This document shows, piece after piece, positions 1-10,243 of a DNA stretch of 61,931 nucleotides. The notes beneath the pieces were generated by a model that saw only the letters and a list, made by a program, of their open reading frames with translations, searched no databases and was not told where the DNA came from. A program made the position numbers and the translations under genes. How positions within the stretch are numbered: the stretch's first letter is position 1; the number at the start of each line of letters is the position of its first letter. The DNA is from Globisporangium splendens. Lineage: Eukaryota > Oomycota > Peronosporomycetes > Pythiales > Pythiaceae. The stretch is from positions 1 to 61,931 of the forward strand of contig VFIW01000172.1 of the NCBI GenBank assembly GCA_006386115.1. The letters are read 5' to 3'.

Positions 1-105
1 GAAAATTCCCTGCAAAGTGATTGGCTACAGCCACTCGCTTTAGGTGGCAGAGACACGTTGGTCTCATCATCAGTGCAGTTTCCCAAGTAGGAACCATCAC
101 TCAGT
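1..105 (-). repeat. diverged copia-type LTR relic
   Basis: Read on the minus strand, this stretch resembles the first third of the intact LTR at 6971-7332. The shared blocks are AAAGTGATTGGCT, GGCAGAGACACG and the TTTCCC-rich part, in the same order with similar spacing, at roughly 70% identity by eye. It is cut by the window edge, so I cannot tell whether it is a solo LTR or one end of a decayed element. Confidence 0.6.
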
Positions 106-190
106 ACTTGATTAGTACATGAATGTCATCACTCTGTACTGATTAGTACATGTGAACAACATTCTGCACTGATCAGCACAGAGAGCGCTC

Positions 191-213
191 GTGACGTCAT
201 TGGATGACGTCAC
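191..213. promoter_or_regulatory. perfect palindrome with two CRE (TGACGTCA) cores
   Basis: GTGACGTCAT, three bases (TGG), then ATGACGTCAC form a perfect 10-bp inverted repeat. Each arm holds a full TGACGTCA octamer, the known binding site of CREB/ATF-type bZIP factors. It lies 1.4 kb upstream of the nearest gene start, so a regulatory role is inference; it could instead belong to an old LTR. Confidence 0.4.
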
Positions 214-322
214 ATGTGCATGTGGGGACTGTCGTACTGTAATCCCTTTGTTAATTGTCTCTCCACAATGCACAGTGAAGGTGGTGTGTGGCACACTAGA
301 TCTGGGAACAGATCCACCTTCA

Positions 323-349
323 TGTAATGGCTAGGTATAGCCCATTACA
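323..349. repeat. short inverted repeat (hairpin)
   Basis: TGTAATGG at 323-330 is complementary to CCATTACA at 342-349, with an 11-base loop that is itself partly self-complementary. Function unknown. Confidence 0.35.
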
Positions 350-924
350 TCAATCCACACGACGAGTTGCGTATTGCGACACAACTGGTTTTCAGTTCTA
401 ATGCATGCGATTACGTATTTTTCACATTTCTGTCGTTGTGTCATTTTCCCCATTTATTGTACTGCGCGTTTTTTTCTACACTGTCCACCCTATTTTTGGC
501 CAATCATACTGAAGGGGTTCACAAGACGAGTTTCCGTGTCGCCACGAGCATCTCCCTTTTTGTATTGGGGATGCCATTCAGTTGCGACGACTTTTTCGTT
601 GCTGTGTATTGAGGATACAGCCTGACGGATGTAGATGGAAGAAGAACAACAGTGATGGCACGTGGCAAAACGAGAAGTGCCGTAGGCTTCTCTGCGTGCG
701 TATTTGTATTTTATAGTGTTGAGAATAATTGGTTGAGGACCTTATGTAAATATTAGTGTGGTATACACTATGTTGGGCATGTCTCCTTTGACAGGGTAGA
801 GAACCTGTATTACCCAATGGCACTAAATGGATTCGTAGAGGAAGTGGGTGACAAATGATGGGCTGATTCGTATTTGTCCAACAATATTGTGTTTACCCTG
901 TGGCACTTTTGTGTTCTGGTTGGA

Positions 925-975
925 TCTTTTCGTATCACAGTCAGCGAAGGAGTCAGAAGATCTCTTGAGTGAATG
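925..975. repeat. ancient upstream repeat, block A copy 1
   Basis: This copy shares the string GTATCACAGTCAGC and the following AAGTCAGAA..AGTGAAT pattern with 4750-4800. Both copies lie upstream of a carbonic anhydrase gene and before a copy of block B, which suggests an old duplication that included 5' flanking DNA. Confidence 0.45.
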
Positions 976-1039
976 GAAACGAATAACGAGCAGACATGCC
1001 TAATCAGGAAGATGAGAGCTAAAATCGAGCCATTGTGAT

Positions 1040-1300
1040 CACCATCAGCTTTGAAGGAAGATCGTTTCAAATGAACAGATGGAAAACAAAGAGATGCGGT
1101 ACGTGCGTCCGACCAAGGGATGTGTTGCTGCACCTTGAAAGCATGTATTCAGTCCAGAGCTTTTCTCAAGTTGCAAAAATCGTCCTCTGTCTGGGACTTG
1201 TCTTTTGGCTCACAAATAGGATACACAGGCAGGGGAGGCTACTTTTCCACTGGATTGGATTGTTGACGGACTTCGGCAGTAAAATCGTTCTTTTCGACAA
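1040..1300. repeat. ancient dispersed repeat, block B copy 1
   Basis: It aligns by eye, at about 60-65%, with 3361-3600 and 5634-5815. Landmarks in order are ACCATCA, AGATCGTTT, an ACAAAGA/ACAAGGA box, GTCCGACCA.GGGAT, CTTTGA-like, and TTTGGCTCACA. The third copy preserves the order relative to block A and the carbonic anhydrase start. Confidence 0.45.
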
Positions 1301-1580
1301 TTAGTCGAGCATTGAAATGCCACCTGGCATCCAATCCAGAACAGCTTGCATGGGATACGCCCATTAATCTGCTCGTGGTGAAAAGAAGAAACTACAGGCA
1401 TGTGCTGTTCTCTGGCACATGCAAATCCTAACTCGTGTCAGCGCCAGATGGCAATGCAGTTTCAGCGATGGAAGTACCGTTTTATCACAAGTAGCCAGGA
1501 TATTGCAGAAGCAGTCACTTTGGCTTGATATCGCTCGCTTGATTTTGCGCACTCGCGAGTTTCGCACGTTGGTTTGAGAC

Positions 1581-1596
1581 CCTCACTTTCCATTCT
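1581..1596 (+). promoter_or_regulatory. oomycete-type initiator of the first carbonic anhydrase
   Basis: CCTCACTTTCCATTCT resembles the oomycete Inr consensus GCTCATTYYNCAWTTT and lies about 65 nt upstream of the ATG at 1658, a normal leader length for oomycetes. The near-identical transcribed leader begins right after it, at about 1597. Confidence 0.5.
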
Positions 1597-1657
1597 GCCT
1601 TCAACCAGCAACAACAACCAACCAAGAACCAACGAACCACCAGCTCTCCTCCGAACC

Positions 1658-2560
1658 ATGAAGATCTTCTCGCTCGCCGTCGCCTTCGCTGGACTCCTCT
1701 CCACTGTCACCGCCGTCTCTGCGGTCGCTGCGGACGGTGTCGTTGCCGAGGGAGAGAAATCCTACGGATACAAGGAGAACGACGCGTCCATGTACGGACC
1801 TTCGCAGTGGGCTACCCAGTACCCAACGTCGTGCGCTGGCAAGCGCCAGTCGCCAATCAATATCGCCTCGAAGACCTCTCTCACAAAAGGATCCCGCAAG
1901 CAGCCACTGCAATTCGCGGGCTCGTGCTCCAGCTACAAAATTGCTCAAACCGAAGACTCGTACAAGGGTACAGTTCAAGGAGGCTCATGCACGGTCGCGG
2001 CGAACGGCGCCTCGTACTCGATGGCGCAGTTCCATGTCCACACTCCATCGGAGCACACGGTCAACGGCAAGGTGTACGACGGTGAGATTCACTTTGTGCA
2101 CAGCAGTGCTGACGGCAGCAAGCTCCTCGTCGTGGGTGCCTTCCTCGAGAAGAACAAGGGAAAGACGGACCCTTGGGTGGCCAGCGTCTTGAACGCAGCG
2201 AACCGCGTCAACTCTACGGCTTCGGTCGACGTCAACTTGTGAGTCCAAACATTGTTTTCTTTGTTCCTGCCACACATTGTATGCTGACAGTATCTTTTGT
2301 GTGGCTCCTGCAGTGAATCGTACTCCAAGCTGCTTCTTTCTGCGGCGTCGAAGGGACGTGAATTCAACTACCCAGGCAGTCTCACCACGCCAACGTGCAG
2401 TGAGATCGTCGACTGGTGGGTCTTGGAGCAGCCTCTCCAGGTGTCGTCCGCGGATCTTGCGAAGCTCCAGGCGAACTTGAAGAAGCTTCACGCCACGGAC
2501 AACGGTCGCAACGCGAGACCTACGCAACCACTCAACGGAAGAAAGATCACCGTGTACTAG
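1658..2560 (+). CDS. secreted alpha-carbonic anhydrase (copy 1, intact)
   Basis: Zinc enzyme interconverting CO2 and bicarbonate, predicted extracytoplasmic. Exons are 1658-2238 and 2314-2560, with a 75-nt GTGAGT...GCAG intron; the product is about 275 aa, usual for the alpha family. A signal peptide (MKIFSLAVAFAGLLSTVTAV) opens the protein. The body shows SPINIAS, the zinc ligands in QFHVHTPSEH and EIHFVH (together fitting the alpha-CA signature SEHxVxxxxYxxEIH), and in exon 2 SLTTPTCSE with the gatekeeper Thr. The upstream in-frame extension to 1574 is judged 5' UTR, because the signal peptide starts at 1658. Exon, intron and leader are almost identical to the split copy at 6393-12476, while the far upstream DNA is diverged, suggesting gene conversion or a recent duplication of the transcribed unit only. 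Confidence 0.93.
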
Positions 2561-3360
2561 ACGCTTACAAGTGGGGTCGTTCCGTGACCTCGAGAAGCTG
2601 CTGTAACCTGGATAATGTAAATACTTTATATCGGCTCTTCTCGCAATGTGCGTGCGTTTCAGGACAATGGACAGCTTCGCAAACGGTTGGTCAAACCGGC
2701 TGATGATGAGGTTCTTCAACGGTTGTGACGTGTTGATGGCGTCGACCATCGTAATATGAGAAAGTTCACTCAAGTATGCAAGAAACGTACATGCATTTCA
2801 ATGGACAAGTGCCCATTCACTGCCCTGCTCAATTCACACTGGCGACCAGGACGCAATACTTCAACTGTAACGACTCGCCGACGAAAGTGTGCCTCTTGAA
2901 CGTCTGACAAAACGGTGAAGTCTACGACCAGAGTGATTACTCGCCATGGCGAAATAAACGCGTGTCATGGTTGTGCACGATATCGACTGCATCGTATGCT
3001 GAGTGTAATTCGTTCACTCATCTGCAACGAGCATCATAAAATTGCTACAACGCTACGGCTCTGCTGGAACTGAGTGTCCTAGTAGCGTCTTTACTTCTCA
3101 ACCACGTTCCACTCGTTGTTATTCGAGTGGGTGTCCAAAGCGGTTTATCCCTGCTCCTAAGATTTGCTTGAAGTTAAAGAAGGCTCTATGAGTTTGCAAA
3201 CTGTTCAATATACCCTTGTCACTTTTTAAGACAACGACCAGCCGTGGGACGACCTGGATTTTGGACCTGATGATGGAATTGTAAAGCAGATCGGCGCAAA
3301 TCAAACGTAGGTAAAGGAGACGAGAATTTTCCGCTGCAGCTACACAAATACACTGTGTAC

Positions 3361-3600
3361 CACCATCAGGCTTGCGTGGAAGATCGTTTTTGAACAACAG
3401 CTGGAGGACAAAGAACTGTACGTCGATTCGGCCGTGGGGTATCTGCCAGCACTTTGAGGAAATGGATGCACAGCACTTTGATTCAAGAAGCAAAATGCCG
3501 TCCTTCTTTCGTGTGCTGTTCCTTTGGCTCACAGAAGGAATAATCGGATCGGGCTGGTAATCAGCACTGGCTTTTACATTTCACTGGACCAGCAGTGTCC
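3361..3600. repeat. ancient dispersed repeat, block B copy 2
   Basis: This is the middle copy of the repeat also seen at 1040-1300 and 5634-5815. No carbonic anhydrase follows it, so it may mark a lost third duplication unit or an old transposon family. See block B copy 1 for landmarks. Confidence 0.4.
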
Positions 3601-3720
3601 CTCTAGTGCAGACAACCCCTTTGTTAACTGACAGCGACCACACCACCGATCTGATGGCGACTTGCGCGAAACAGCATATGGCAGCTGCTTCTGTGCCTCA
3701 TTACGAAAAGACACGAAACT

Positions 3721-3790
3721 TTTCACTGGCGCTTTAATGCTCATTATTTTCGCCTGATTTCGAATATTTGACTCCCCCTAATCAATACAG
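3721..3790. repeat. 70-bp dispersed repeat, copy 1
   Basis: TTTCACTGGCGCTTTAATGC through GCCTGATTTCGAATATTTGACTCC matches 19604-19674 with a few substitutions. The second copy is flanked by an inverted AGTCAAATGT, hinting at a MITE-like element. Confidence 0.5.
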
Positions 3791-4749
3791 TCGTTGTCAC
3801 CACTTGCTCGTCGTCACCGATCTGTTGGCGGAAGGCGTGCAAGAAAGTAGTAAAGGAAGTGCCGTGTGGCTCGCTCCTCCATGCGATAATGACGGCTGTG
3901 TGCACAGCATTCACCGTACGTACTTGGCGAGCATGCTTGTCGCTTTCGGCGCGAATACACACTTCGACAAATCAATCTGCGATAAGCGCTGTCATAATGT
4001 AGTTATCAAGCGAGCTCGAGCCGCGCCAAACCCAGCAGCACCATCTCCCGCGCCGAGGAACGTGACGTCTCAACGAAAGGAAACTTGTTGCTGTGGCTTC
4101 GTTGTGGGAGCGTCAAATCCCACGTAATGTGATTGGCTGAAAATGAGTAGCGCGAATCGATGGAATGAAAACTCTTGTTCTGTTGCTGCGGACATTCACG
4201 ACCCGAAATGTGTCGGCATTTCTTTGTATTGGCACTAAATGCTTGTTTTATTTGCTGACCATGACGATTGTTAGTCAAAGTTGCTCATCCTTGAAATTGT
4301 GTTGATTATGAGGATGCACCTCGTGTTCAGATTAAAATGGAGATAGTGAGGTTATATGCCCTCATAGCAACCAAGAATACACAGTCTTTATGTGACATGC
4401 ATCAGCGCTTTTTTCCTTGTCAAGGTCAGGTGTGTTGCGCCACGATCAGAAAACGCACCGGCATCTTGAGATGCGAATTCGTTTGGAAAAACGTTAAGCC
4501 AATCCATCCGACAGCCAGAGACAGCAACCTCGCACGCCGCCGATCGGATGGAAAGCAGACTAAGATCGAAAGTAATATCAGGAGTGGCGCAGATTGAGAC
4601 CGAATTGCAGAAATGGTGACGGACCAATGCTGCACACGCATTTTATTGCGGCATCAAATGAATCGAAAAGAGGGATTATTATAATAGACACGACGTTTTG
4701 AAAGTCCGAGTAGGATGTGGTTCAGGGTCTCTCTCGCCCTGGGACAGAC

Positions 4750-4800
4750 CTTCTCTGTATCACAGTCAGCAATGAAGTCAGAACAAGTGAATAGATTATT
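4750..4800. repeat. ancient upstream repeat, block A copy 2
   Basis: Matches 925-975 (GTATCACAGTCAGC, GAAGTCAGAA, AGTGAAT). It lies about 1.6 kb upstream of the second carbonic anhydrase. Confidence 0.45.
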
Positions 4801-5633
4801 GCTTGTGAGGATAAAAAGGAGCAATGGACTGCTTGATATGTAATATTAATAGCTAGTTGTCACCATGCTGGGAATGCGTTTTTAACCAGGCAGTCGACAG
4901 TTTATGTTTCACTGCAGTCATGCTCTCTGTGCATAATTACCACCACGAATAGGGGAATATAGCAATTTCCCACACACATATTTAAACCAAAACTACCGTA
5001 AATAGATCCATCTATTTGGCAAATTTCTCGTTGTCAACTTTTAACTTTGCAACGCGATGCAACTGCTCCACTGTTGCTTTTTCAGCTCAAGCTCTTACAA
5101 TAGATCAGAGCCACCATCACGTGAACGAGGGTCTATGAACTGCATATCTGGAAGCATCGAAGCCATGCAAAGTCAGAACGAAAGCTTCGAACAGAGCTAG
5201 CAGCAGCTGCCTTGAATACTAAACGAAAATCACTTGGAGGGCATTTAGTGTCAATTTCTCGGAACGCAGCAATCACAGGATCTAACGTTATCTGGTCAGT
5301 GTGATAGCCTGTAGGTTGAAGTGAGTGCTGCTTTGGCAACAATTTGACGCCATTATTTAGTCATTACCTTTGCTGCTTTATATTTTGCGAGGAGATGTGC
5401 ATTCAGCGCTGAGCAAAATCATGGTCGCAGCGCGAGTAATTGCCTTCCCAGATGTGTCATAGCGATAAATCATATAGAAATGGGCTCCTTTGGCGCATTT
5501 ACAATTTCTGCAATCAGTGCTGCAGCTTTTTTAGATAACACAGGTTTCGTTTCGTAAAACATCTAATTGACTCGTAATTTTCACTATGCACTATCAATAT
5601 TTACGGGTGTGATTTCAACAGCTAACGTTTACG

Positions 5634-5815
5634 CATCACCCTGACGTGCAAGATCGTTTCGAGTCCTAGCTGGAGAACAAGGAACTGTGGTGGTGCGTTA
5701 GTCCGACCATGGGATTTCCTTCTGCGCTTTGAAGAAGCAGCTTCCTCACAATGCGACAAATTGCCCCTTTTCCGCATGTTGTTCCTTTGACTCGTAAATC
5801 GAGCGACCAAGTCAA
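5634..5815. repeat. ancient dispersed repeat, block B copy 3
   Basis: Matches block B copies at 1040-1300 and 3361-3600 (CAAGATCGTTT, GCTGGAGAACAAGGAACTG, GTCCGACCATGGGATTT, CTTTGAAGAA, GTTCCTTTG). It lies about 600-750 nt upstream of the second carbonic anhydrase start. Confidence 0.45.
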
Positions 5816-6970
5816 GAGACACCAGCAAACAACGCAAAACATCCCAGTGACATTTTGGCTGACAACAAGCCGACAGTCAGTGCATATTGGCTATCAGCAT
5901 ACTTTTATCTCAAAAGAAGGGATGCGCAATATGATAGTATTCTTCCCCTCATTAAAGAGGAATGCATCTAATTCTTGCTGCCAGAACCGAAGTTCGTCTG
6001 GCAATGCGGGTGTAAACACGGACACACTTACGAACTCAAACTCGGTATCAAGAATTAACCGATTACTCGACATGCCGGACATCCTATCTGCAATGCTCAG
6101 CATGCGTGGGACACACGAGTTTATCTTAGTAGCTCTTCTGTGAAAAAAATGAACAATGGGATGCTGTCGCTGCTTGGCCGATCCAACAACGTACTCCACG
6201 TGGAAAATTAAAGCCAGGTGGAAGTGGTGCAAAGAAGCATGCATTGTGTGTAATCGCATCGAACCATGGCCGCTCGATTAATTGCCTTTCATGCTCGCAC
6301 ATGAACTATTGACATCTTCACTTTCTGTTTTGCCTTCAACCAGCAACAACAACCAACCAAGAACCAACGAACCACCAGCTCTCCTCCGAACCATGAAGAT
6401 CTTCTCGCTCGCCGTCGCCTTCGCTGGACTCCTCTCCACTGTCACCGCCGTCTCTGCGGTCGCTGCGGACGGTGTCGTTGCCGAGGGAGAGAAATCCTAC
6501 GGATACAAGGAGAGCGACGCGTCCATGTACGGACCTTCGCAGTGGGCTACCCAGTACCCAACGTCGTGCGCTGGCAAGAGTCAATCGCCAATCAATATCG
6601 CGTCGAGCACTGCCGCCAAAGGCTCTCAAAAGCAGCCACTGCAATTCGCGGGCTCGTGCTCCAGCTACAAAATTGCTCAAACCGAAGACTCGTACAAGGG
6701 TACAGTTCAAGGAGGCTCGTGCACGGTCGCGGCGAACGGCGCCTCGTACTCGATGGCGCAGTTCCATGTCCACACTCCATCGGAGCACACGGTCAACGGC
6801 AAGGTGTACGACGGTGAGATTCACTTTGTGCACAGCAATGCTGACGGCAGCAAGCTCCTCGTCGTGGGTGCCTTCCTCGAGAAGAACAAGGGAAAGACGG
6901 ACCCTTGGGTGGCCAGCGTCTTGAACGCAGCGAACCGCGTCAACTCTACGGCTTCGGTCGACGTCAACTT

Positions 6971-7332
6971 TGTTGGGAATGCCCTTGCACAATCCGAATA
7001 GTTTCCCAAGTTGAAGAGGGAACTTGACTGGTGACGCGGGCGGCGTGTCTCTGCCAGTTAAGTGAGTTGCGTCAGCCAATCACTTTACTGAGAATTTTAC
7101 AGGACTTCAAGTTCAAGTTCAAGTTCAAGTTCAATGGGTTGAACCTCAAACGTACCCGAGGTTTTATATATCATTTCACTACGTTTTTTCTGCATGTGTA
7201 GGTTTTACGAATATAACCTCTAGGAGCCCTTGGGGTGAATTAGGTGTAGCGATGGAAACGTAACTGCTTATCAATCTCACTTTCAAATCTGCCTTCGCAC
7301 AACAACAACACTTTCAGCAACGCCTTTCAAGT
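6971..7332 (+). repeat. 5' LTR
   Basis: Starts TGTTGGGAATGC and ends CTTTCAAGT. Both the shared sequence with the 3' LTR and the 5-bp target duplication put the end at AAGT, not at the canonical CA. It contains an AAGTTC hexamer tandem (about 7108-7133). It carries one more T than the 3' LTR in the run near 7185. Confidence 0.9.
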
Positions 7333-7348
7333 GGTTATGAGCCCAAGC
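7333..7348 (+). promoter_or_regulatory. primer-binding site matching an internal part of tRNA-Met
   Basis: GGTTATGAGCCCAAGC follows the LTR with no gap. It is complementary to a methionine tRNA anticodon stem-loop (the CAT anticodon within GGGCTCATAACC), not to a 3' acceptor end. Drosophila copia is known to prime from such a cleaved half-tRNA. The first possible ATG of the polyprotein (7337) lies inside it. Confidence 0.7.
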
Positions 7349-10243
7349 TCCTCCTCCCCCATGGACAAGCTTAACGAAGACAACTACTTCCACTGGGAGT
7401 TCAACATGCGGATGAAGCTCGCTCGCAAGGGACTGTTGCCGCACATCATCCGTGCCGACATGGACAGTGTGAGCGACCGCACGACAAACAAGTGGAAGGA
7501 AGACGATTTGAAGGCCCTTGGTGTGATCGCTGGTGAAGTCAGCATCACGTACCAAGTGTACATCCGAGCGGCGCTGACAGCGGACCAAGCGTGGAAACTC
7601 CTCGAGGAGCAGTTCAACCGCAATACCTTGAAGAACCGCATTCTCATCACCAAGAGGATGCACAGCTTCAAGATGGAGTCCGGCACGCGCTTCGCTGAGC
7701 ACGTCGACCGTTTCAAGGAACTGGTGACGAAGCTCGAGACGATTGGAGAGGTTCTTGATGAGAGCCGCCAGATCGTGCTCCTCCTCGGTAGCCTCCCGGA
7801 CGAGTACCGAATGATCTCCAGTGTTCTGGAGAACACGCCGAACCTCGGGTTGATGCAAGTGATCGAGTCACTCTACGGGGCCGACCCCAGTGGCTACGAT
7901 CGTGCTCCAACTGAGAATGCTTTTGTTATCAATAAGCGCCGGCACGACTGCCGCGACCGCCACGACAACTCGAACGGTCCAAAGCGATTCAACGGCAAGT
8001 GCAACTTCTGCAAGAAGGTCGGGCACAAGGAAGCCGACTGCCGCAAGAAGAAGTTTGAAGACCAGCAGGGCCGCCGAGCTGCTGAAAGGACCGAGCACCG
8101 GTACGCCTTTGCAGCTGCGATGGGCCTCGACAAGTCTGTGTGGCTGGTGGACTCGGGAGCCAGCTCGCACATGACAAGTCGACGCGAGAAGTTTGTGAAG
8201 CTGACGACTCTGAAGACTCCGATCCAGATCGTTATCGCCGACGGCACGAAGATCGACGCGGTGGGCATCGGAGAGGCTTGCCTTAAGATGGAAGATGACA
8301 TCGAGATCACGCTCTCGAATGTGCTCTACGTCCCAGCCCTCGATGGGAACCTACTCTCGGTGTCGAAGCTCGCCGAGAAGGGAGTGAGAGCCGAGTTCGT
8401 TCGAGACAAGTGCGTCTTCAAGTTCGGCCAAGAGACGGTTATGACCGGGAAACGCGACGGTAGTGTCTACAAGGTTCACACCGTGCTCAAGGAAGAGTGC
8501 CGTGCAGCGAATGGCAGTGCCAACTCACCGTGGATGGTTATGCATGCTAAGCTCGGGCACATTCCGTACAAGAGATATCAGCATCTCAGAACGATGGCTG
8601 ATGGACTCCCTGCGATCACGAACGATGACGCAGTTGAAGAAATTTGTGAAGGATGCTGCATGGGAAAGATGGCTGCCGACAACTTCCCACGCCATCCTGC
8701 GAACAAGGTGAATACTCAGCGGGTGCTTGAGTTGGTCCACACTGACGTGATGGGACCGATGCAAACCAAGACCCCAGGAGGATGTCTTTATGTGATTGTG
8801 TTCGTAGATGACTACTCTCGACACGTGTCGGTCTACTTCATGAAGAAGAAATCTGAAGCCCTCGACAAATTCAAGATTTTCAAGTCTGAACTCGAGAACT
8901 TGACCGACTGCAAAATCAAGCGTCTCAGGTCCGACAACGGTGGCGAGTACACTAGCAAACGTTTCGTCGACTACTTGGTTGGTTTCGGCATCAAGCACGA
9001 GAAGACTGTGCCGTATACTCCCCAGCAGAACGGTATGGCCGAGCGCATGAACCGAACTCTCGTTGAGATGGCGCGTTGCATGCTGTACCACGAGTCTGTC
9101 GACAAGAAGTGGTGGGCCGAAGCAGTAAACACTGCGGCCTGGATCATCAACCGGATCCCCAACTCAGTCAACACCAAGACCCCGCATGAGCTGATCTACG
9201 GACGACGCCCCAACATGAAAAACCTAAAGGTGTTTGGCGCGTTAGGGTACGCCCATATCCCGAAGGAAAAACGCAAGAAGCTCGACGCCAAGGCATTCAA
9301 ATGCCGTTTCCTCGGATATTCAGAGACGTCGAAGGGTTACCGTGTTTTTCATGTGGCCACCGGGCTGGTGCACATTGTCCGCACTGTGAAGTTTATGGAG
9401 ACTTCGCGTCCGGATCTCCAACAGCTGAGCATCGAGTCCGACTCTGACGATGAGTCTGAGACTGAGGATCAAGAGGTACATGACCGCAGCCTCGTCCTAC
9501 CCGAAGTAAAGTCTGAGATCGTGACTCAGGACTACGTCTTTGAGGAGCCGTCTAACATGATCGTCGAGGCTCCAGCCCGGATGCTTACTCGGTCTCGAGC
9601 TCGAGCGTTAATGAACGAGCCTGAGCCTGAAGACCGTCAGCCACCAAGAAAGAAGCTTATTCGAACTCCGGTCTACTCTGGTCCGAAGCGACAGAAGACC
9701 GACCAAGTCCATGCCAGTGGGGGCGACGACGAGCATGATCGATATGCGCTCGTCAATCCCGATGAGCATGCGCTCTTGGCAAGCGAGGCCCCAAAACATT
9801 TCAGGGAGGCCACGAGCCGTGAAGACCACGCGAAGTGGAAGGAAGCGATGGAATCCGAACTGAAATCATTAGTGGCAAATGGTACGTGGGATTTGGTTCC
9901 CCGACCAAAGAGCCAGAAGCCGATCAGATCCCGATGGGTATTCGCCCTGAAGAAGAACGAGCGAGGTGAAGTCGTCCGGTACAAAGCTCGCGTCGTTGCC
10001 AAGGGCTACTCCCAGTGCCATGGCATCGACTATGAAGAAACGTATGCACCGGTTGCTGCATTGACCTCGGTTCGAGCGTTCCTCGCAACGAGCTGCTCTG
10101 AGCAGATGGAAGTTCAGCAGTGGGACGTCGACACAGCGTTCCTGTATGGCGACCTTGAAGAAACTATCTTCATGGAGGTCCCAGAAGGATCGCTCGAATT
10201 CTTGCTCAAGTTCGGCACCAAGCGACATCGGAAATACGGCTGA
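7337..10243 (+). CDS. copia Gag-Pol polyprotein, 5' part (frame broken in RT)
   Basis: The frame runs from ATG 7337, or more conservatively ATG 7361 (MDKLNEDNYFHW). Seen in order: a copia-type Gag (UBN2-like); a CCHC knuckle CNFCKKVGHKEADC near residue 221; an aspartic protease WLVDSGASSHMTS near 270; an integrase with HTDVMG, RSDNGGEY and NGMAERMNRTL as the DDE residues; a linker rich in acidic and basic residues; and the start of reverse transcriptase (RSRWVFALKKNERGE, QWDVDTAFLYGDLEE). It ends at a TGA at 10241-10243 after one extra base in the first copy of a 367-bp duplication. The element needs RT and RNase H from the next frame, so this product alone cannot complete transposition. Confidence 0.9.
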   Translation: MSPSSSSPMDKLNEDNYFHWEFNMRMKLARKGLLPHIIRADMDSVSDRTTNKWKEDDLKALGVIAGEVSITYQVYIRAALTADQAWKLLEEQFNRNTLKNRILITKRMHSFKMESGTRFAEHVDRFKELVTKLETIGEVLDESRQIVLLLGSLPDEYRMISSVLENTPNLGLMQVIESLYGADPSGYDRAPTENAFVINKRRHDCRDRHDNSNGPKRFNGKCNFCKKVGHKEADCRKKKFEDQQGRRAAERTEHRYAFAAAMGLDKSVWLVDSGASSHMTSRREKFVKLTTLKTPIQIVIADGTKIDAVGIGEACLKMEDDIEITLSNVLYVPALDGNLLSVSKLAEKGVRAEFVRDKCVFKFGQETVMTGKRDGSVYKVHTVLKEECRAANGSANSPWMVMHAKLGHIPYKRYQHLRTMADGLPAITNDDAVEEICEGCCMGKMAADNFPRHPANKVNTQRVLELVHTDVMGPMQTKTPGGCLYVIVFVDDYSRHVSVYFMKKKSEALDKFKIFKSELENLTDCKIKRLRSDNGGEYTSKRFVDYLVGFGIKHEKTVPYTPQQNGMAERMNRTLVEMARCMLYHESVDKKWWAEAVNTAAWIINRIPNSVNTKTPHELIYGRRPNMKNLKVFGALGYAHIPKEKRKKLDAKAFKCRFLGYSETSKGYRVFHVATGLVHIVRTVKFMETSRPDLQQLSIESDSDDESETEDQEVHDRSLVLPEVKSEIVTQDYVFEEPSNMIVEAPARMLTRSRARALMNEPEPEDRQPPRKKLIRTPVYSGPKRQKTDQVHASGGDDEHDRYALVNPDEHALLASEAPKHFREATSREDHAKWKEAMESELKSLVANGTWDLVPRPKSQKPIRSRWVFALKKNERGEVVRYKARVVAKGYSQCHGIDYEETYAPVAALTSVRAFLATSCSEQMEVQQWDVDTAFLYGDLEETIFMEVPEGSLEFLLKFGTKRHRKYG

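Larger units (their letters stand above)
106..1580. other. non-coding region upstream of the first carbonic anhydrase
   Basis: No convincing gene is seen here; the open frames are short and overlap on both strands. It holds degenerate direct repeats around TGATTAGTACATG (about 105-180), a CRE-like palindrome at 191-213, a hairpin at 323-349, and two ancient repeat blocks (925-975 and 1040-1300) that recur upstream of the second carbonic anhydrase. Confidence 0.5.
2561..6331. other. 3.8-kb repeat-bearing intergenic region
   Basis: Only short overlapping open frames are visible and none resembles a known protein. It contains block B copies 2 and 3, block A copy 2, and a 70-bp repeat shared with the region upstream of the HAD gene. 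The 82-137 codon frames do not show coherent composition and are not called. Confidence 0.5.

Noticed and set aside
1601..1978. Long antisense frames over the carbonic anhydrase genes
   Set aside because: They mirror GC-rich codon bias of the sense gene and repeat identically in both copies; no protein similarity.
3119..3532. 137-codon minus-strand frame in the intergenic region
   Set aside because: Falls across block B copy 2; at best a decayed fragment, without start context or recognisable domain.
7108..7133. AAGTTC hexamer tandem in the LTR as a heat-shock element
   Set aside because: The units are direct repeats of TTC without alternating GAA, so they do not form the nGAAnnTTCn array.
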